A stretch of DNA of 64,000 nucleotides, from assembly GCA_023460315.1 (NCBI GenBank), contig JAEWQO010000136.1, positions 4,634 to 68,633 on the forward strand, in the 5' to 3' direction. The stretch comes from Actinomycetes bacterium (lineage in GTDB: Bacteria > Actinomycetota > Coriobacteriia > Coriobacteriales > Eggerthellaceae). Positions within the stretch are counted from its first letter, which is position 1. Each line of letters opens with the position of its first letter. This document shows positions 33,902-42,833 of the stretch, in pieces. The position numbers and the translations under genes were made by a program. The notes beneath the pieces were generated by a model, which was not told the DNA's origin, did not search any database, and saw nothing but the letters and a program-made list of their open reading frames with translations.

Positions 33902-35626
33902 TTATGCCTGGGCGATCGCCTCTGCGGCAACATAGCCAAATGTCAGGCAGTTGCCGCCAAGGTTATGCCCGGGAAAATGCGTGGAATAGCAGTTTGCATA
34001 CATATCGCCCACGATCGTGCCCACCGCATAGAGGCCCGGAATGACTGCGCCCGACGTGTCGAGAACCTGCATTTCCAGATTGGTCTGCAAGCCACCGGTG
34101 GCCACGAGGAACCAAGGAGTGCAGCGGCATAGATAGTACGGCGGCGTCGATACGGGCAGGAGAAGCCCCTCGCGCTTATGAAAGTCCTCGTCGACCTTTG
34201 AGGAACAAAAACCGTTGTACCGTTCGACAGAGGCAATCACCTCCTCGACAGGCAAGCCGGCAGCCTGCGCGACTTCCTCTATGGTGTCTGCCTTGAAGAT
34301 ATCGACGGAAAGAGATGCTCCATTCATGTCGATAGCCTGCCCACTCACCTCGAACATCGCATCCCAGGCAGCTATCATCGCCTCCCCGTTTTCTCCCGCA
34401 ACCGAAGGGCCACCGTAATAGTCATCGCCCCAAGGTCCATTTGCAGCATAAGCCGTATCCCAAACAGCGAAACTCTCATGGTCGGTCTGACCAAGAGCAG
34501 CAAGGGACGCATGCGACAGCACGTTGTCTTCGTTGGAAAACCGCCGTCCTTCCTTGTTGAGCAGGAGGCCCTGAAATGCCCGCACCTGGTTGCAAATCTT
34601 CACGTACTGGAAGTTAAAGACCATGGGAGCGGCCATGCCGGTCTTCTGCCACGCCGCTCCAACCCACAGTCCCATCTGGTGGCCGGTTCCCGTGTCTACA
34701 CCTCCCTTGACGTCCCATATCCATTCAGGACAATAGCGATGGACCATCTCCTCGTTTTGGCCGAAGTCTCCCGTGGCGAGCACGACGGCCTCCTTTCCCA
34801 CGTATTTCGTGTAGCTGCCATCTCCCTCTTTCGCGACGACCGCCTCCACGCGGCCATCTTGGCCCTCCCCTCGCACCAGCTGTTCCCCTATGACGGAGTA
34901 GTGCAGGTCACCACCAAGTTTCTCACAATAGGCGCTGAGGTTTTCGACAACGTCCTGTTGGGGATTTTCGCGCGTGCTCGTCGGAGCGTTGGGACCGCCG
35001 ATGAAGTCATGAGTTCCCCAATACTCGCTCGTGATGTCCTCGGGATCTTCGTAGTGCGCTTCCAATACCGCCCGCAGGTCATGTCCTCCATAGCTGTTCC
35101 CAGATTCCATGAGGTCGATGAGCCAGTTCATGGCTTCCCGAGAGCGGTTGGCATGAAGCCACCACTTTTCTTGGTCGATGAGGAACGAATGGTATCCCAT
35201 CATCTTTTTGTATGCTTTCGGAATGTCCGACGAAACGTTCTGCTGGTCCATGAGTTTCGAGCCCATGACAAAGATGGATCCGCCACGCCCCACGGGACCG
35301 CTGCTCATGGCGATGACCGAGACGCTCAAACCCGCTTCCAACAGCCGTGCTGCCGTGACGAGCCCCGACGTGCCGCCGCCAATGATGACGACGTCGCTTT
35401 CGACAGTGTTGGCTATCTCGTCATCGGCGATGGGGTCAGGAGGTATCTCGAACGCCCATTTCTGCTGGATGATGTCGGCGGTGAGGCCCGACGACGCATC
35501 GGCTGACGCGTCTGACGAGGATTTCGGGGTGCAGCCCGCAAGCGCCGCAGCGCCAATGGCGGCTGCACCTGCCGTCCCTGCGAGAAAGCTCCTGCGCGTC
35601 ATTTTCTTAGCATGATCTTGTGACAT
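33902..35626 (-). CDS. Tat-exported FAD-dependent flavoprotein (fumarate reductase-like)
   Basis: A 574-residue extracytoplasmic flavoprotein. The N-terminus carries TRRSFLAG (Arg11-Arg12) and a lipobox with Cys32, so it is a Tat lipoprotein. DVVIIGGGTSGLVTAARLLEAG binds FAD, and the C-terminus GLYAVGTIVGDMYANCYSTHFPGHNLGGN is typical of the fumarate reductase/succinate dehydrogenase flavoprotein family. Relatives in Eggerthellaceae reduce a wide set of small molecules, such as cinnamates and drugs, in respiration. Substrate unknown. The ATG at 35626 has GGGAGGGAA before it. The LuxR gene follows 143 bases downstream. Confidence 0.9.
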   Translation of the reverse strand: MSQDHAKKMTRRSFLAGTAGAAAIGAAALAGCTPKSSSDASADASSGLTADIIQQKWAFEIPPDPIADDEIANTVESDVVIIGGGTSGLVTAARLLEAGLSVSVIAMSSGPVGRGGSIFVMGSKLMDQQNVSSDIPKAYKKMMGYHSFLIDQEKWWLHANRSREAMNWLIDLMESGNSYGGHDLRAVLEAHYEDPEDITSEYWGTHDFIGGPNAPTSTRENPQQDVVENLSAYCEKLGGDLHYSVIGEQLVRGEGQDGRVEAVVAKEGDGSYTKYVGKEAVVLATGDFGQNEEMVHRYCPEWIWDVKGGVDTGTGHQMGLWVGAAWQKTGMAAPMVFNFQYVKICNQVRAFQGLLLNKEGRRFSNEDNVLSHASLAALGQTDHESFAVWDTAYAANGPWGDDYYGGPSVAGENGEAMIAAWDAMFEVSGQAIDMNGASLSVDIFKADTIEEVAQAAGLPVEEVIASVERYNGFCSSKVDEDFHKREGLLLPVSTPPYYLCRCTPWFLVATGGLQTNLEMQVLDTSGAVIPGLYAVGTIVGDMYANCYSTHFPGHNLGGNCLTFGYVAAEAIAQA

Positions 35627-35719
35627 GGTTCCCTCCCTGTCGCGTTTTAACCGTGGACACGTCCACGGTTCCCGCTTACCCACGGTATGCTTTCTGCCCA
35701 TCTTGAAAACTCCCAGTTT

Positions 35720-35758
35720 AGGGTTAAGGAAAGAACTAGAAGGGTTAAATCAGGGTTA
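35720..35758. promoter_or_regulatory. Three AGGGTTA direct repeats upstream of the flavoprotein
   Basis: AGGGTTA occurs at 35720-35726, 35741-35747 and 35752-35758. The spacings are 21 and 11 bases, close to two and one helical turns, so a regulator could bind all three on one face. They lie 94-132 bases upstream of the flavoprotein start, between it and the LysR gene. Confidence 0.45.
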
Positions 35759-35839
35759 TCACCATAGTTGAACTGGTAAGACACGATGTTCCAACCACCA
35801 TCGTCGTGACCTCTTCAAACACGACGCTCTCCATGTCCT

Positions 35840-36763
35840 CTACGACCGGCTGCCCTCGCGGTAGGCGGCGACGTAGTCGTTGAGCAGCTCGATGTAGCGC
35901 ATGCCCAATTCAGGCAAAGGGCGTCCTGCTATGGTGATGTAGCCAAGCTCCATGTGCTCGCTGCTCTTGAGCGGCACTGCCACGATGCTGGTGCCGTTGA
36001 GCTCCTCGCTGAGAATGCCTGACGATATCGTGTAGCCATCAAGACCGATGACCAGGTTGAACAGGCTCGCCCGGTCGGTGACCACGATGCTCTTGTCGGC
36101 ATCTTCCGCTCGGTGCAGCTCCTCTGCGAAGAACAGCGAGTTCTGCATTCCCTGGTCGTAGGTCAGCCGGGGATAGAGCCGCAGGTCGGCAAGCGTCACC
36201 TGTTCCTTCGAGGCAAGAGGGTTGTCTTTGCTCACGAACACATGGGGCGAGGCCGTGAACAGCGGCGTGAACTTGAGCCCAGCCTTCTTGATGGCGCTCG
36301 TGACCACCTGCTCGTTGAAGTCACATCGATAGAGCACTCCCAGCTCGCTTCTGAGCAGCCGCACGTCCTCGATGATGCCGAACGTCGTGGATTCCCGCAG
36401 CGAGAACTCATACTTGCTTCTGTCGTGTTCGCGTACCAGATCGACAAAAGCGCTGACCACAAAGGAGTAATGCTGAGCAGAGACGCCAAACACGCGACGA
36501 GGACGCTCGGTGCCCTTATACTCTTCCTCCAGAATCGCCGCCTGCTCAACCACCTGACGCGCATGGGACAGAAACCGCGTCCCCTCTTCCGTGAGCTCGA
36601 CGCCCTTCTGCGACCGCTCGAATATTCTAAGCCCCATCTCCTCTTCCAGGTCGGCCAAGGACTTCGACAAGCTCGGCTGTGAGATATAGAGCTTGTCGGA
36701 CGCACCCGAAATCGAGCCGGATTCCGCTATTTGAACGACATACCTCAATTGCTGCAGGTTCAT
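35840..36763 (-). CDS. LysR family transcriptional regulator
   Basis: A 307-residue regulator. The N-terminal winged helix (MNLQQLRYVVQIAESGSISG, then ISQPSLSKSLADLEEEMG) is intact, followed by the periplasmic-binding-like effector domain. The ATG at 36763 has GGAAGTGAG upstream. It may control the flavoprotein downstream (all on the minus strand) or the methyltransferase upstream; the arrangement does not decide. Confidence 0.9.
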   Translation of the reverse strand: MNLQQLRYVVQIAESGSISGASDKLYISQPSLSKSLADLEEEMGLRIFERSQKGVELTEEGTRFLSHARQVVEQAAILEEEYKGTERPRRVFGVSAQHYSFVVSAFVDLVREHDRSKYEFSLRESTTFGIIEDVRLLRSELGVLYRCDFNEQVVTSAIKKAGLKFTPLFTASPHVFVSKDNPLASKEQVTLADLRLYPRLTYDQGMQNSLFFAEELHRAEDADKSIVVTDRASLFNLVIGLDGYTISSGILSEELNGTSIVAVPLKSSEHMELGYITIAGRPLPELGMRYIELLNDYVAAYREGSRS

Positions 36764-36857
36764 AAGACTCACTTCCGTCCGCAGAAAGACAAAGCGGATC
36801 AGGCCCCCTGCGCCCAATCCGCCTCAATCATGTCAGGGCAATGCCGTGTCGCAGGCG

Positions 36858-37982
36858 CTAGCCCCAGACTTCCTCGGCAATCTCCTTTACCAATGCGATC
36901 TTCGCCCATTGCTCGGCTTCGGTCAGCTTGTTGCCAATCTCGCACGAGGCAAAGCCGCATTGCGGGCTCAGGCAAAGATTCTCAAGCGGCACATAACGCG
37001 CAGCTTCGTGGATGCGCGTTATGACAGCCTGCTTGTCTTCAAGCTGAGGCGACTTTGTCGTTACCAGACCCAACACGACCTTCTTCGCATCGGGAACATG
37101 GACTAACGGTTCGAACCCGCCGGATCGCTCGTCGTCGAATTCCAAAAAGAATGCATCGACGTTCTCGCGTTTGAACAGCGTTTCCGCAACGCGGTCGTAA
37201 CCGCCCTCGCACGCCCAGGTTGAATGGAAGTTCCCGCGACAAACATGCGTGTTCACCGTGAGGTCGGACGGCCTGCCCTCGAGGGCCCGATTGTTCACCG
37301 TCAGCAGCTGTTCCGTCACGCGTTCGATCCCCGCGGCATCGGTGCCGAAGAACTGTTCGGCGCGCGGATCAACCACCACACCCCACGAACAGTCGTCAAA
37401 CTGGATGTTACGACACCCTGCGGCGTAGGCTTCTGCCAGCACGGCACGGTAGCCAGCCGCGATATCCTCGATCAGGTCATCGTCATGGGCATAGAACCGC
37501 CTCGTGCCCTCGATGTTCATGGGCATGATCATCTGCTCGAAGAATTGGGCCGGTGCTGGAACGGTCAGCTTGGCCACCGTGTTCTCATCTTCAAGAGCCT
37601 GGACGAAGGCGAAATGATCCACGAACGGGTGATGGCCCACCGCCACTTTTCCCGTCAGATACGTGTCATCGATCATTGCGTCCTCGCCTTGAAAGGGCAG
37701 GCCGGTGTCAGTTGCACTGTGCCCGACGCCATCGAATGCCCACATGAAATCAAGATGCCAGGTCGCACGCCGAAACTCGCCGTCAGTGATGACGCCGAGG
37801 CCGGCCGCCTGCTGCTTGGCCACCACATCGCGGATGGCGGCGTCCTCCGCCTCGGTAAGCGCCTGTCGCTCAACCTCGCCGCGTTCAAACTGTCGGCGCG
37901 TCTCTCTCAAAGCTTCAGGACGCAAAAAGCTTCCAACCACATCGAAGCGATGCGGGGTGGTCTTGTCGTAAGCGATGCCCAT
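36858..37982 (-). CDS. MetE C-terminal-like methyltransferase (cobalamin-independent methionine synthase family)
   Basis: A 374-residue protein equal to the catalytic C-terminal half of MetE, like Bacillus YxjG/YxjH. Zinc ligands appear in THVCRGN and CLSPQCGFASCE; DGEFRRATWHLDF is the substrate-side motif. Such stand-alone proteins transfer methyl groups to homocysteine from varied donors. The ATG at 37982 has GAAAGAGG upstream. No S-box was seen before it. Confidence 0.85.
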   Translation of the reverse strand: MGIAYDKTTPHRFDVVGSFLRPEALRETRRQFERGEVERQALTEAEDAAIRDVVAKQQAAGLGVITDGEFRRATWHLDFMWAFDGVGHSATDTGLPFQGEDAMIDDTYLTGKVAVGHHPFVDHFAFVQALEDENTVAKLTVPAPAQFFEQMIMPMNIEGTRRFYAHDDDLIEDIAAGYRAVLAEAYAAGCRNIQFDDCSWGVVVDPRAEQFFGTDAAGIERVTEQLLTVNNRALEGRPSDLTVNTHVCRGNFHSTWACEGGYDRVAETLFKRENVDAFFLEFDDERSGGFEPLVHVPDAKKVVLGLVTTKSPQLEDKQAVITRIHEAARYVPLENLCLSPQCGFASCEIGNKLTEAEQWAKIALVKEIAEEVWG

Positions 37983-38081
37983 GGAACCGTCCTCTTTCCT
38001 GTTCGATTTCTTGAACGTATTCTTTCATCTCACCGTCCTATAAGCAAATACTATTTTTGTATCATGCGATATAGCTTTTGG

Positions 38082-38801
38082 CTATAGCCCATTTGATAAA
38101 CCCATCGAGCCATTTTGGGTAGGAGGGCAATATTTATGGTCAGAGCAATAAAACAGCGAGCTTATGTCATCCGCCTGCATGAAGGCGCTCATCATGCAGA
38201 CGCCCGCCGCCCCCGCTTCACGTACAACAGTCATGCGACCGGGCGTGATGCCTCCGATGGCGTATACCTCGACATCAACTTCCGCGCACACGTTTTGCAA
38301 AAAAGCGAGCCCTCGCGGCGGAACGCCCGGCTTGCAGTGCGTGTCGAAGATGTGCCCCACAACAATGCGCGTGCAGCCCAATGCCACCGCCCGGCGAACC
38401 TCTTCAAGCGAATGGCACGATGTCGAGAGTTGATCCCATCCAGCTCGAGCCTTCGCCGACAAGCCTTCGAGCTGGCAAAGCGGCAGGTGCAGGTGCATGC
38501 AGCCCAACTCACGCGCCGCCCCTGGATGCCCATGGATGACGAGAGGAGTCTTCCCGCAGCATTCGAGAACCCGCCGGGCAAGCGCCTCATACGCCGCCTC
38601 GCTCAAGTCTTTCTCGCGCAAGATGATGCCGGCGGGATGAAATGCCGCAATGCGGGCAAGACGGTCGAGAAAGTCGTCCTCGCACAGCTTTCGATCAGTC
38701 ACGCATAGGATCGAAGGAGCATCGGCATTCTGCACGACCTTCGCGAGAGGTCGTGGTTCATGGCGGCCGTCGCCGATCAACGCACTCACCTTCCCGCCCA
38801 A
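38082..38801 (-). CDS. thiE: Thiamine phosphate synthase-like protein (ThiE/TenI)
   Basis: A 239-residue TIM-barrel protein. ILCVTDRKLC, GIILREKDLSEAAYEAL, VIHGHPGAARELGCMHLHLP, VGHIFDTHCKPGVPPRG and YAIGGITPGRM match ThiE/TenI. It should join the thiazole and pyrimidine phosphates, or be a TenI-type aromatase; catalytic differences between the two are subtle. The start is uncertain: TTG at 38801 or GTG at 38789. It is 3 bases from the thiH stop, so it is the last gene of the thi operon. Confidence 0.85.
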   Translation of the reverse strand: MGGKVSALIGDGRHEPRPLAKVVQNADAPSILCVTDRKLCEDDFLDRLARIAAFHPAGIILREKDLSEAAYEALARRVLECCGKTPLVIHGHPGAARELGCMHLHLPLCQLEGLSAKARAGWDQLSTSCHSLEEVRRAVALGCTRIVVGHIFDTHCKPGVPPRGLAFLQNVCAEVDVEVYAIGGITPGRMTVVREAGAAGVCMMSAFMQADDISSLFYCSDHKYCPPTQNGSMGLSNGL

Positions 38802-38804
38802 CCC

Positions 38805-40112
38805 TCACACAGCGACATAGTCGTTGAGGACAGGCTGCATTCCGCGTTCCTCGAGGGCGGCATACATCTGGGCAAAGCTGCGCGAATCCGCGATCTCGAA
38901 CTGCTCGTCGCCCTCTTCGCCCGTGCTTTCACCGCTCCGGCCGTATTTCTCCCCATGATCGCCGATGCCGGTGGACACACCGGCCGAAACCTTCGTTGCC
39001 GCGATGCCCACGATGCCGTTACGGAACCGCGCCGTCTCGCGCGACGAAACGACGATTCCGGCAAAAGGCACGTAGATGCGATAAGCGCACAGTATCTGGC
39101 AGAGTTGCCGCTCGTGTACGTCGAGCGGGTTGATGGCCCCATTGTTGACGATAGGCCGCAACCGCGGACAGGACAGGGAAATTTCGGCATGAGGATAGTT
39201 TTTCTGCAGCAGACTCGCATGCAGACCGGTAGCCAAGGCATCCCGACGGAAATCGGCAAGGCCCAGCAGCGCGGAAAGACCCACCCCGCGCATTCCTCCC
39301 ATGAGCGCCCGCTCCTGAGCCTCGAACCGGTAGGGCCAGACACGCTTGCGCCCCAGCAGATGCAGCTGCTCATAGCGATCGATGTCATAGGTCTCCTGGA
39401 AGACCGTCACGTAATCCGCTCCGCATTCATGCAGCTGACGGTATGACGCGACATTGGCGGGATAGATTTCTAGACCGACGGTGCGAAAGTGCTTGCACGC
39501 CAGCTGGCAGGCCTCCCCGATGTAGTCGATGCTGCTCTTGGCGGGACTCTCTCCCGTGAGCAGCAGAATTTCCTCTATGCCCGATGCCGCGATGATCTGC
39601 ATCTCACGTTCTATCTGATCGTGGCCAAGCTGCACCCGGCGGATATCGTTATAGCAGTTGAACCCACAATAGACACAATAGTTCTCGCAGTGGTTTGCAA
39701 GATAGAGCGGCGTGAACAGGTAAACCGTGTTGCCGAAATGCCTACGCGTCTCCAGACGCGCACGGCGAGCCATTTCTTCAAGAAAGGGCTCCGCCGCCGG
39801 AGAGAGCAGCACCTTGAAATCCTCGAGCGAGCAAGTTTCATGGGAGAGGGAGCGCACCACGTCGTCGGCCGTGCATTCGTTAGGATCGTACGATTCCCAT
39901 TCGGCCGTCACAGCCTCCCGTATGGCTGGGTCAATCTGGTCCATGTCCGGCAAGAACGCCCGGGGATCGCTACGCGAGGAAGGATCGGCCTCCAAGCGAT
40001 GCTTGCGCTCAAGTGCCCTACGGGAGAGGTGTCCCGAATCGACAAGAAACGAGTTCTCCTTCGGTTCGCCCTCAACGCTCTGTCCCACGCTTGCCTCCCT
40101 GGCCTCTTCCAT
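38805..40112 (-). CDS. thiH: 2-iminoacetate synthase ThiH
   Basis: A 435-residue radical SAM enzyme that cleaves tyrosine to dehydroglycine for the thiamine thiazole. Cys142, Cys146 and Cys149 (CENYCVYC) bind the cluster; EILLLTGESP and VFQETYD are ThiH motifs. It is longer than the usual 370 residues, with about 60 extra N-terminal residues. I choose ATG at 40112 because GGAGGG lies 5 bases upstream; an ATG at 40145 is also in frame. Anaerobes use ThiH instead of the oxygen-dependent ThiO. Confidence 0.93.
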   Translation of the reverse strand: MEEAREASVGQSVEGEPKENSFLVDSGHLSRRALERKHRLEADPSSRSDPRAFLPDMDQIDPAIREAVTAEWESYDPNECTADDVVRSLSHETCSLEDFKVLLSPAAEPFLEEMARRARLETRRHFGNTVYLFTPLYLANHCENYCVYCGFNCYNDIRRVQLGHDQIEREMQIIAASGIEEILLLTGESPAKSSIDYIGEACQLACKHFRTVGLEIYPANVASYRQLHECGADYVTVFQETYDIDRYEQLHLLGRKRVWPYRFEAQERALMGGMRGVGLSALLGLADFRRDALATGLHASLLQKNYPHAEISLSCPRLRPIVNNGAINPLDVHERQLCQILCAYRIYVPFAGIVVSSRETARFRNGIVGIAATKVSAGVSTGIGDHGEKYGRSGESTGEEGDEQFEIADSRSFAQMYAALEERGMQPVLNDYVAV

Positions 40113-40157
40113 CCTCACCCTCCGCATCGGTAACCCTTCCGTCATCGCCCATCACCG

Positions 40158-40934
40158 CTATCGCAAGAAGCCCGTGAGGGGATCGCTCGCCGCGGCCCCC
40201 CGGACGAGGACCCGACCCAAGCCAGACCGGTAGGCCTCGCGCCCCGCTTCGATTGCCTTGCGAAAGGCACGCGCCATAAGAGGCAGATCGCCCGCAGTGG
40301 CAAGCGCCGTGTTGGCCATGATGGCGGCTGCACCCTCCTCCATGGCTTCGCACGCCTGCGAGGGGCGGCCGATGCCGGCATCGACGATGACAGGAACATC
40401 CATCTCGTCGATGAGTATCTGTATGAAATCACGCGCTGCCAATCCCTTGTTCGACCCGATGGGCGCGGCGAGAGGCATGACAGCGGCGGCCCCGGCGCTG
40501 ACCAGATCACGGGCAACCGTGAGATCGGGCATCAGATAGGGAAGCACGATGAACCCTTCTTTGGCGAGCGTCTCGGTGGCTCGGATGGTCTCGGCATTGT
40601 CGGGCAAGAGATACTTGGTGTCACGCATGATCTCGATCTTGACAAAGTCACCGCACCCCAGCTCCCGCGCCAAACGCGCAATGCGCACAGCCTCCTGCGC
40701 ATCGCGCGCCCCCGACGTGTTCGGCAAAAGCGTGACACCCTCGGGCACGCGATCGAGGATATTTTCGTGCTCGCGGGTGTTCGCCCTGCGCACGGCAAGC
40801 GTGATGATCTGTGCGCCCGCCTGACGCACGGCCGCATCGACCAGGTCGAGCGAGTATTTACCCGATCCCAAAATGAAGCGGGAGGTGAAGCGGTACCCGC
40901 CGAGTTCGAATGCATCGTCATTTCGTTCCTGCAT
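40158..40934 (-). CDS. thiG: Thiazole synthase ThiG
   Basis: A 258-residue TIM-barrel enzyme making the thiazole phosphate. The start MQERNDDAFELGGYRF, then SRFILGSGKY, LPNTSGARDAQEAVR, the Schiff-base lysine region DFVKIEI, DAGIGRPSQACEAMEEGAAAIMANTA are all typical. The ATG at 40934 has AAGGAATTCC before it; a long in-frame upstream extension overlaps thiF and is not protein-like. Confidence 0.95.
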   Translation of the reverse strand: MQERNDDAFELGGYRFTSRFILGSGKYSLDLVDAAVRQAGAQIITLAVRRANTREHENILDRVPEGVTLLPNTSGARDAQEAVRIARLARELGCGDFVKIEIMRDTKYLLPDNAETIRATETLAKEGFIVLPYLMPDLTVARDLVSAGAAAVMPLAAPIGSNKGLAARDFIQILIDEMDVPVIVDAGIGRPSQACEAMEEGAAAIMANTALATAGDLPLMARAFRKAIEAGREAYRSGLGRVLVRGAAASDPLTGFLR

Positions 40935-41075
40935 GGAATTCCTTCTTTTTGTTGTTGTCGAATCCAGGCTGCATGAAACACCCTTTCGCCGCGGACGAAG
41001 CCTCTCGGCTTCTCGCCTGGCTGGAGGCACTGGCCAAACGCAGCAACCAACCACGCGAACCGATTCCGTGCTGGG

Positions 41076-41132
41076 CGGACCGGGGTATGCAGCCGCGCTG
41101 TGTTGGACGGACCAGGGTATGTAGCTGCGCTG
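41076..41132. repeat. Imperfect 32-bp tandem duplication between thiF and thiG
   Basis: Two copies of a 25-base motif (41076-41100 and 41108-41132) are 32 bases apart with three mismatches. The 280-nt thiF-thiG gap (40935-41214) holds no other recognisable element, and such a gap is unusual in an otherwise tight thi operon. It may contain a second promoter or a regulatory RNA structure. Confidence 0.45.
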
Positions 41133-41214
41133 GCGCACTCCGAAGGTCCTCCAACCTGCTCCAGACGGGAAGAACCGCCGGACAGGCACGTCGCCAAGCA
41201 CGCCGACGACTCCC

Positions 41215-41868
41215 TTACGCCTCACGCTCGCCGGCAATGAGGCGCAGCGCCGTGAGCGCCTCATGCGCCGCGCAGGCCAACACGCGCGGGGCCGTAAGGC
41301 CCCAGCCGTCCTCGACGCCGTTCACCCCGTCCCCGCACAGATACAGCCGCTCTCCAACGCGCCGTGTTGCAATATCATTCGCGGAGTTCAAGCCGGCCAT
41401 GCCCGAACCAACGATGAGCGGCTTGTCGGGATATGCGCCGGACACGCCATCCACCAGCATGGACTTCGCCTCCGGCTTGTCGAAGCACTCGCACACGATG
41501 TCATCCGCATCGAACAGGGAGGGAATGGCCTCGGGAACGATGCGCCGTTCCTCGACGACCAGGTTGCAGTAGGGCGCGATGCGCTTCAGGTTCTCCGCCA
41601 AAGCTTGCGCCTTCGGCATTCCCAGCTGATCGACAAAGTACTGCTGCCGGTTCAGATTGGTGATCTCGACACGGTCGAAATCGATCAGGTGCAGCACGCC
41701 AACGCCCGAGCGCGCCAGGGCAACGGCCACGTTTGAGCCGAGCCCGCCCAGACCGCAAACCGCAACACGGGATCTCGCACATTTCACCCGCAGATCTCGT
41801 CCCATTTTCTCGTCAAGCGCCGCATGCCATTGCGCGCGCGTGAAGGGCACCGTGCTCTCCGCCACCAT
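41215..41868 (-). CDS. thiF: ThiS adenylyltransferase ThiF
   Basis: A 217-residue E1-like enzyme that adenylates the ThiS C-terminus. VAVCGLGGLGSNVAVALARSG is the nucleotide-binding loop, and IDFDRVEITNLNRQQY is the MoeB/ThiF motif. It is shorter than E. coli ThiF (about 250) and lacks the C-terminal CxxC zinc pairs, like the anaerobic ThiF type. Its ATG overlaps the thiS stop by one base. Confidence 0.92.
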   Translation of the reverse strand: MVAESTVPFTRAQWHAALDEKMGRDLRVKCARSRVAVCGLGGLGSNVAVALARSGVGVLHLIDFDRVEITNLNRQQYFVDQLGMPKAQALAENLKRIAPYCNLVVEERRIVPEAIPSLFDADDIVCECFDKPEAKSMLVDGVSGAYPDKPLIVGSGMAGLNSANDIATRRVGERLYLCGDGVNGVEDGWGLTAPRVLACAAHEALTALRLIAGEREA

Positions 41869-42062
41869 CAGCCACCCCCCACGAACGCGACTATCTCCAC
41901 TTCATCACCGGCACAGAGCACGGTGTCGCCATAGGCCGCCTGGGAGACAATGTCCCCATTGAGCTCGACAGCCACGCGCGCCACCTCATAACCCGCATGC
42001 CTGAGGTAGGCGGTGATGCTGACACCTTCCGCCGCGTGTGCCTCTCCGTTGATGGTCACCAT
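41868..42062 (-). CDS. thiS: Sulfur carrier protein ThiS
   Basis: A 64-residue ubiquitin-like protein. VELNGDIVSQAAYGDTVLCAGDEVEIVAFVGGG has the ThiS core and ends in glycine; the C-terminal Gly-Gly is where sulfur is carried as a thiocarboxylate. Here there are three terminal glycines. First gene of the thi operon; GGAGGCG lies 3-8 bases before the ATG. No TPP riboswitch was found upstream. Confidence 0.93.
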   Translation of the reverse strand: MVTINGEAHAAEGVSITAYLRHAGYEVARVAVELNGDIVSQAAYGDTVLCAGDEVEIVAFVGGG

Positions 42063-42131
42063 ATTCGCCTCCTATCGTTTTCCGAAACTCATGTAGTCTC
42101 AAAGCTCCGCGCAATTCCCCCAGAACGACAA

Positions 42132-42182
42132 AGACCGCATGAAGGAATCACACCCAAGGTGGTGTGCCCCTTCATGCGGTCT
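42132..42182. repeat. Large near-perfect hairpin upstream of thiS
   Basis: A perfect 14-bp inverted repeat (42132-42145 against 42169-42182) encloses a second perfect 6-bp stem (42149-42154 with 42161-42166). The whole 51-nt structure sits about 70 bases upstream of thiS. No T tract follows on either strand. It may be an attenuator in the thi leader, a terminator or a repeat element. Confidence 0.55.
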
Positions 42183-42833
42183 CATGAACTGCAATCTGCC
42201 TTCATTTAAGACGAGCGAGCCTCACAAGTCAAGGCCATGGCGGTGACTGGCATGCGACGAGCCGACTGCAAGGGCAAAGGCGATGTGGCGATAGTGGCGC
42301 AGTGGCGACGGGGCGAAGGCGGAGGCAGGGTGCGGAAACCTGCTGGCTGCGGCCAGAGAGGGGAAAACGGCAGCGGCAGCGACGGACGAGAGGAGCGAGT
42401 GGCATGGGTGAAACAAGGCGGCGATCAAGGAAACGGGCCAACGGAGACTGCGCGAGGCAGCGCGGAGCAAGCGAGGCAATGGCAATGGCAATGGCAATGG
42501 CAATGGCAATGGCAATGGCAATGGCAATGGCAATGGCAAACGGTACGACACAGATGGCGACGGGGCAGGCATGGGGTTGAAATGGGAGCGCGGTGGCGGC
42601 AAACGTGGTGCCAGTGGCGGAATACGAAGCCGCAATGGCCACGAGCCGTCGAAATGGAAAGGCCTGCAGCCCCAAAAGCACGATGTATTTCCCACCTTCT
42701 ATAGAAACACCAGGTCATTAAGCCGGCAGCATCTCTCGCATTTTGGCGACCTTACCATTTCGACGGCTCGCGGCATCAAGAACCCACGCTGCCCATCGGC
42801 TGAGCCAAAAAGGCACGAAACCCTTGGCTCACG
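42183..42833. other. Low-complexity gene-free region
   Basis: No recognisable gene in 650 bases. All six frames are partly open only because of repetitive, purine-rich (plus strand) sequence with many GGCGA/GGCAA-like steps. It contains the hexanucleotide array at 42475-42540. Translations are repetitive (alternating Gln-Trp, Met-Ala, Ile-Ala, His-Cys or Pro-Leu), which argues against coding. Confidence 0.6.
42475..42540. repeat. Hexanucleotide microsatellite (GGCAAT)x11
   Basis: Eleven head-to-tail copies of GGCAAT, the last ending in A instead of T. A six-base unit would change length without shifting a frame, but would change promoter spacing. It lies about 290 bases downstream (3') of the minus-strand PNPOx-like gene end and about 400 bases upstream of thiS. 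Confidence 0.95.

Noticed and set aside
42063..42131. TPP riboswitch before thiS
   Set aside because: The conserved CUGAGA and GAACCUGA elements were not found on the minus strand.
42475..42540. CRISPR-like array
   Set aside because: The unit is six bases without spacers, and no cas genes were seen in the window. It is a microsatellite.
42222..42704. Several long frames through the GGCAAT array encoding repeats such as Gln-Trp or Pro-Leu
   Set aside because: Frames open on both strands because of simple sequence; no binding sites and no conserved domain.
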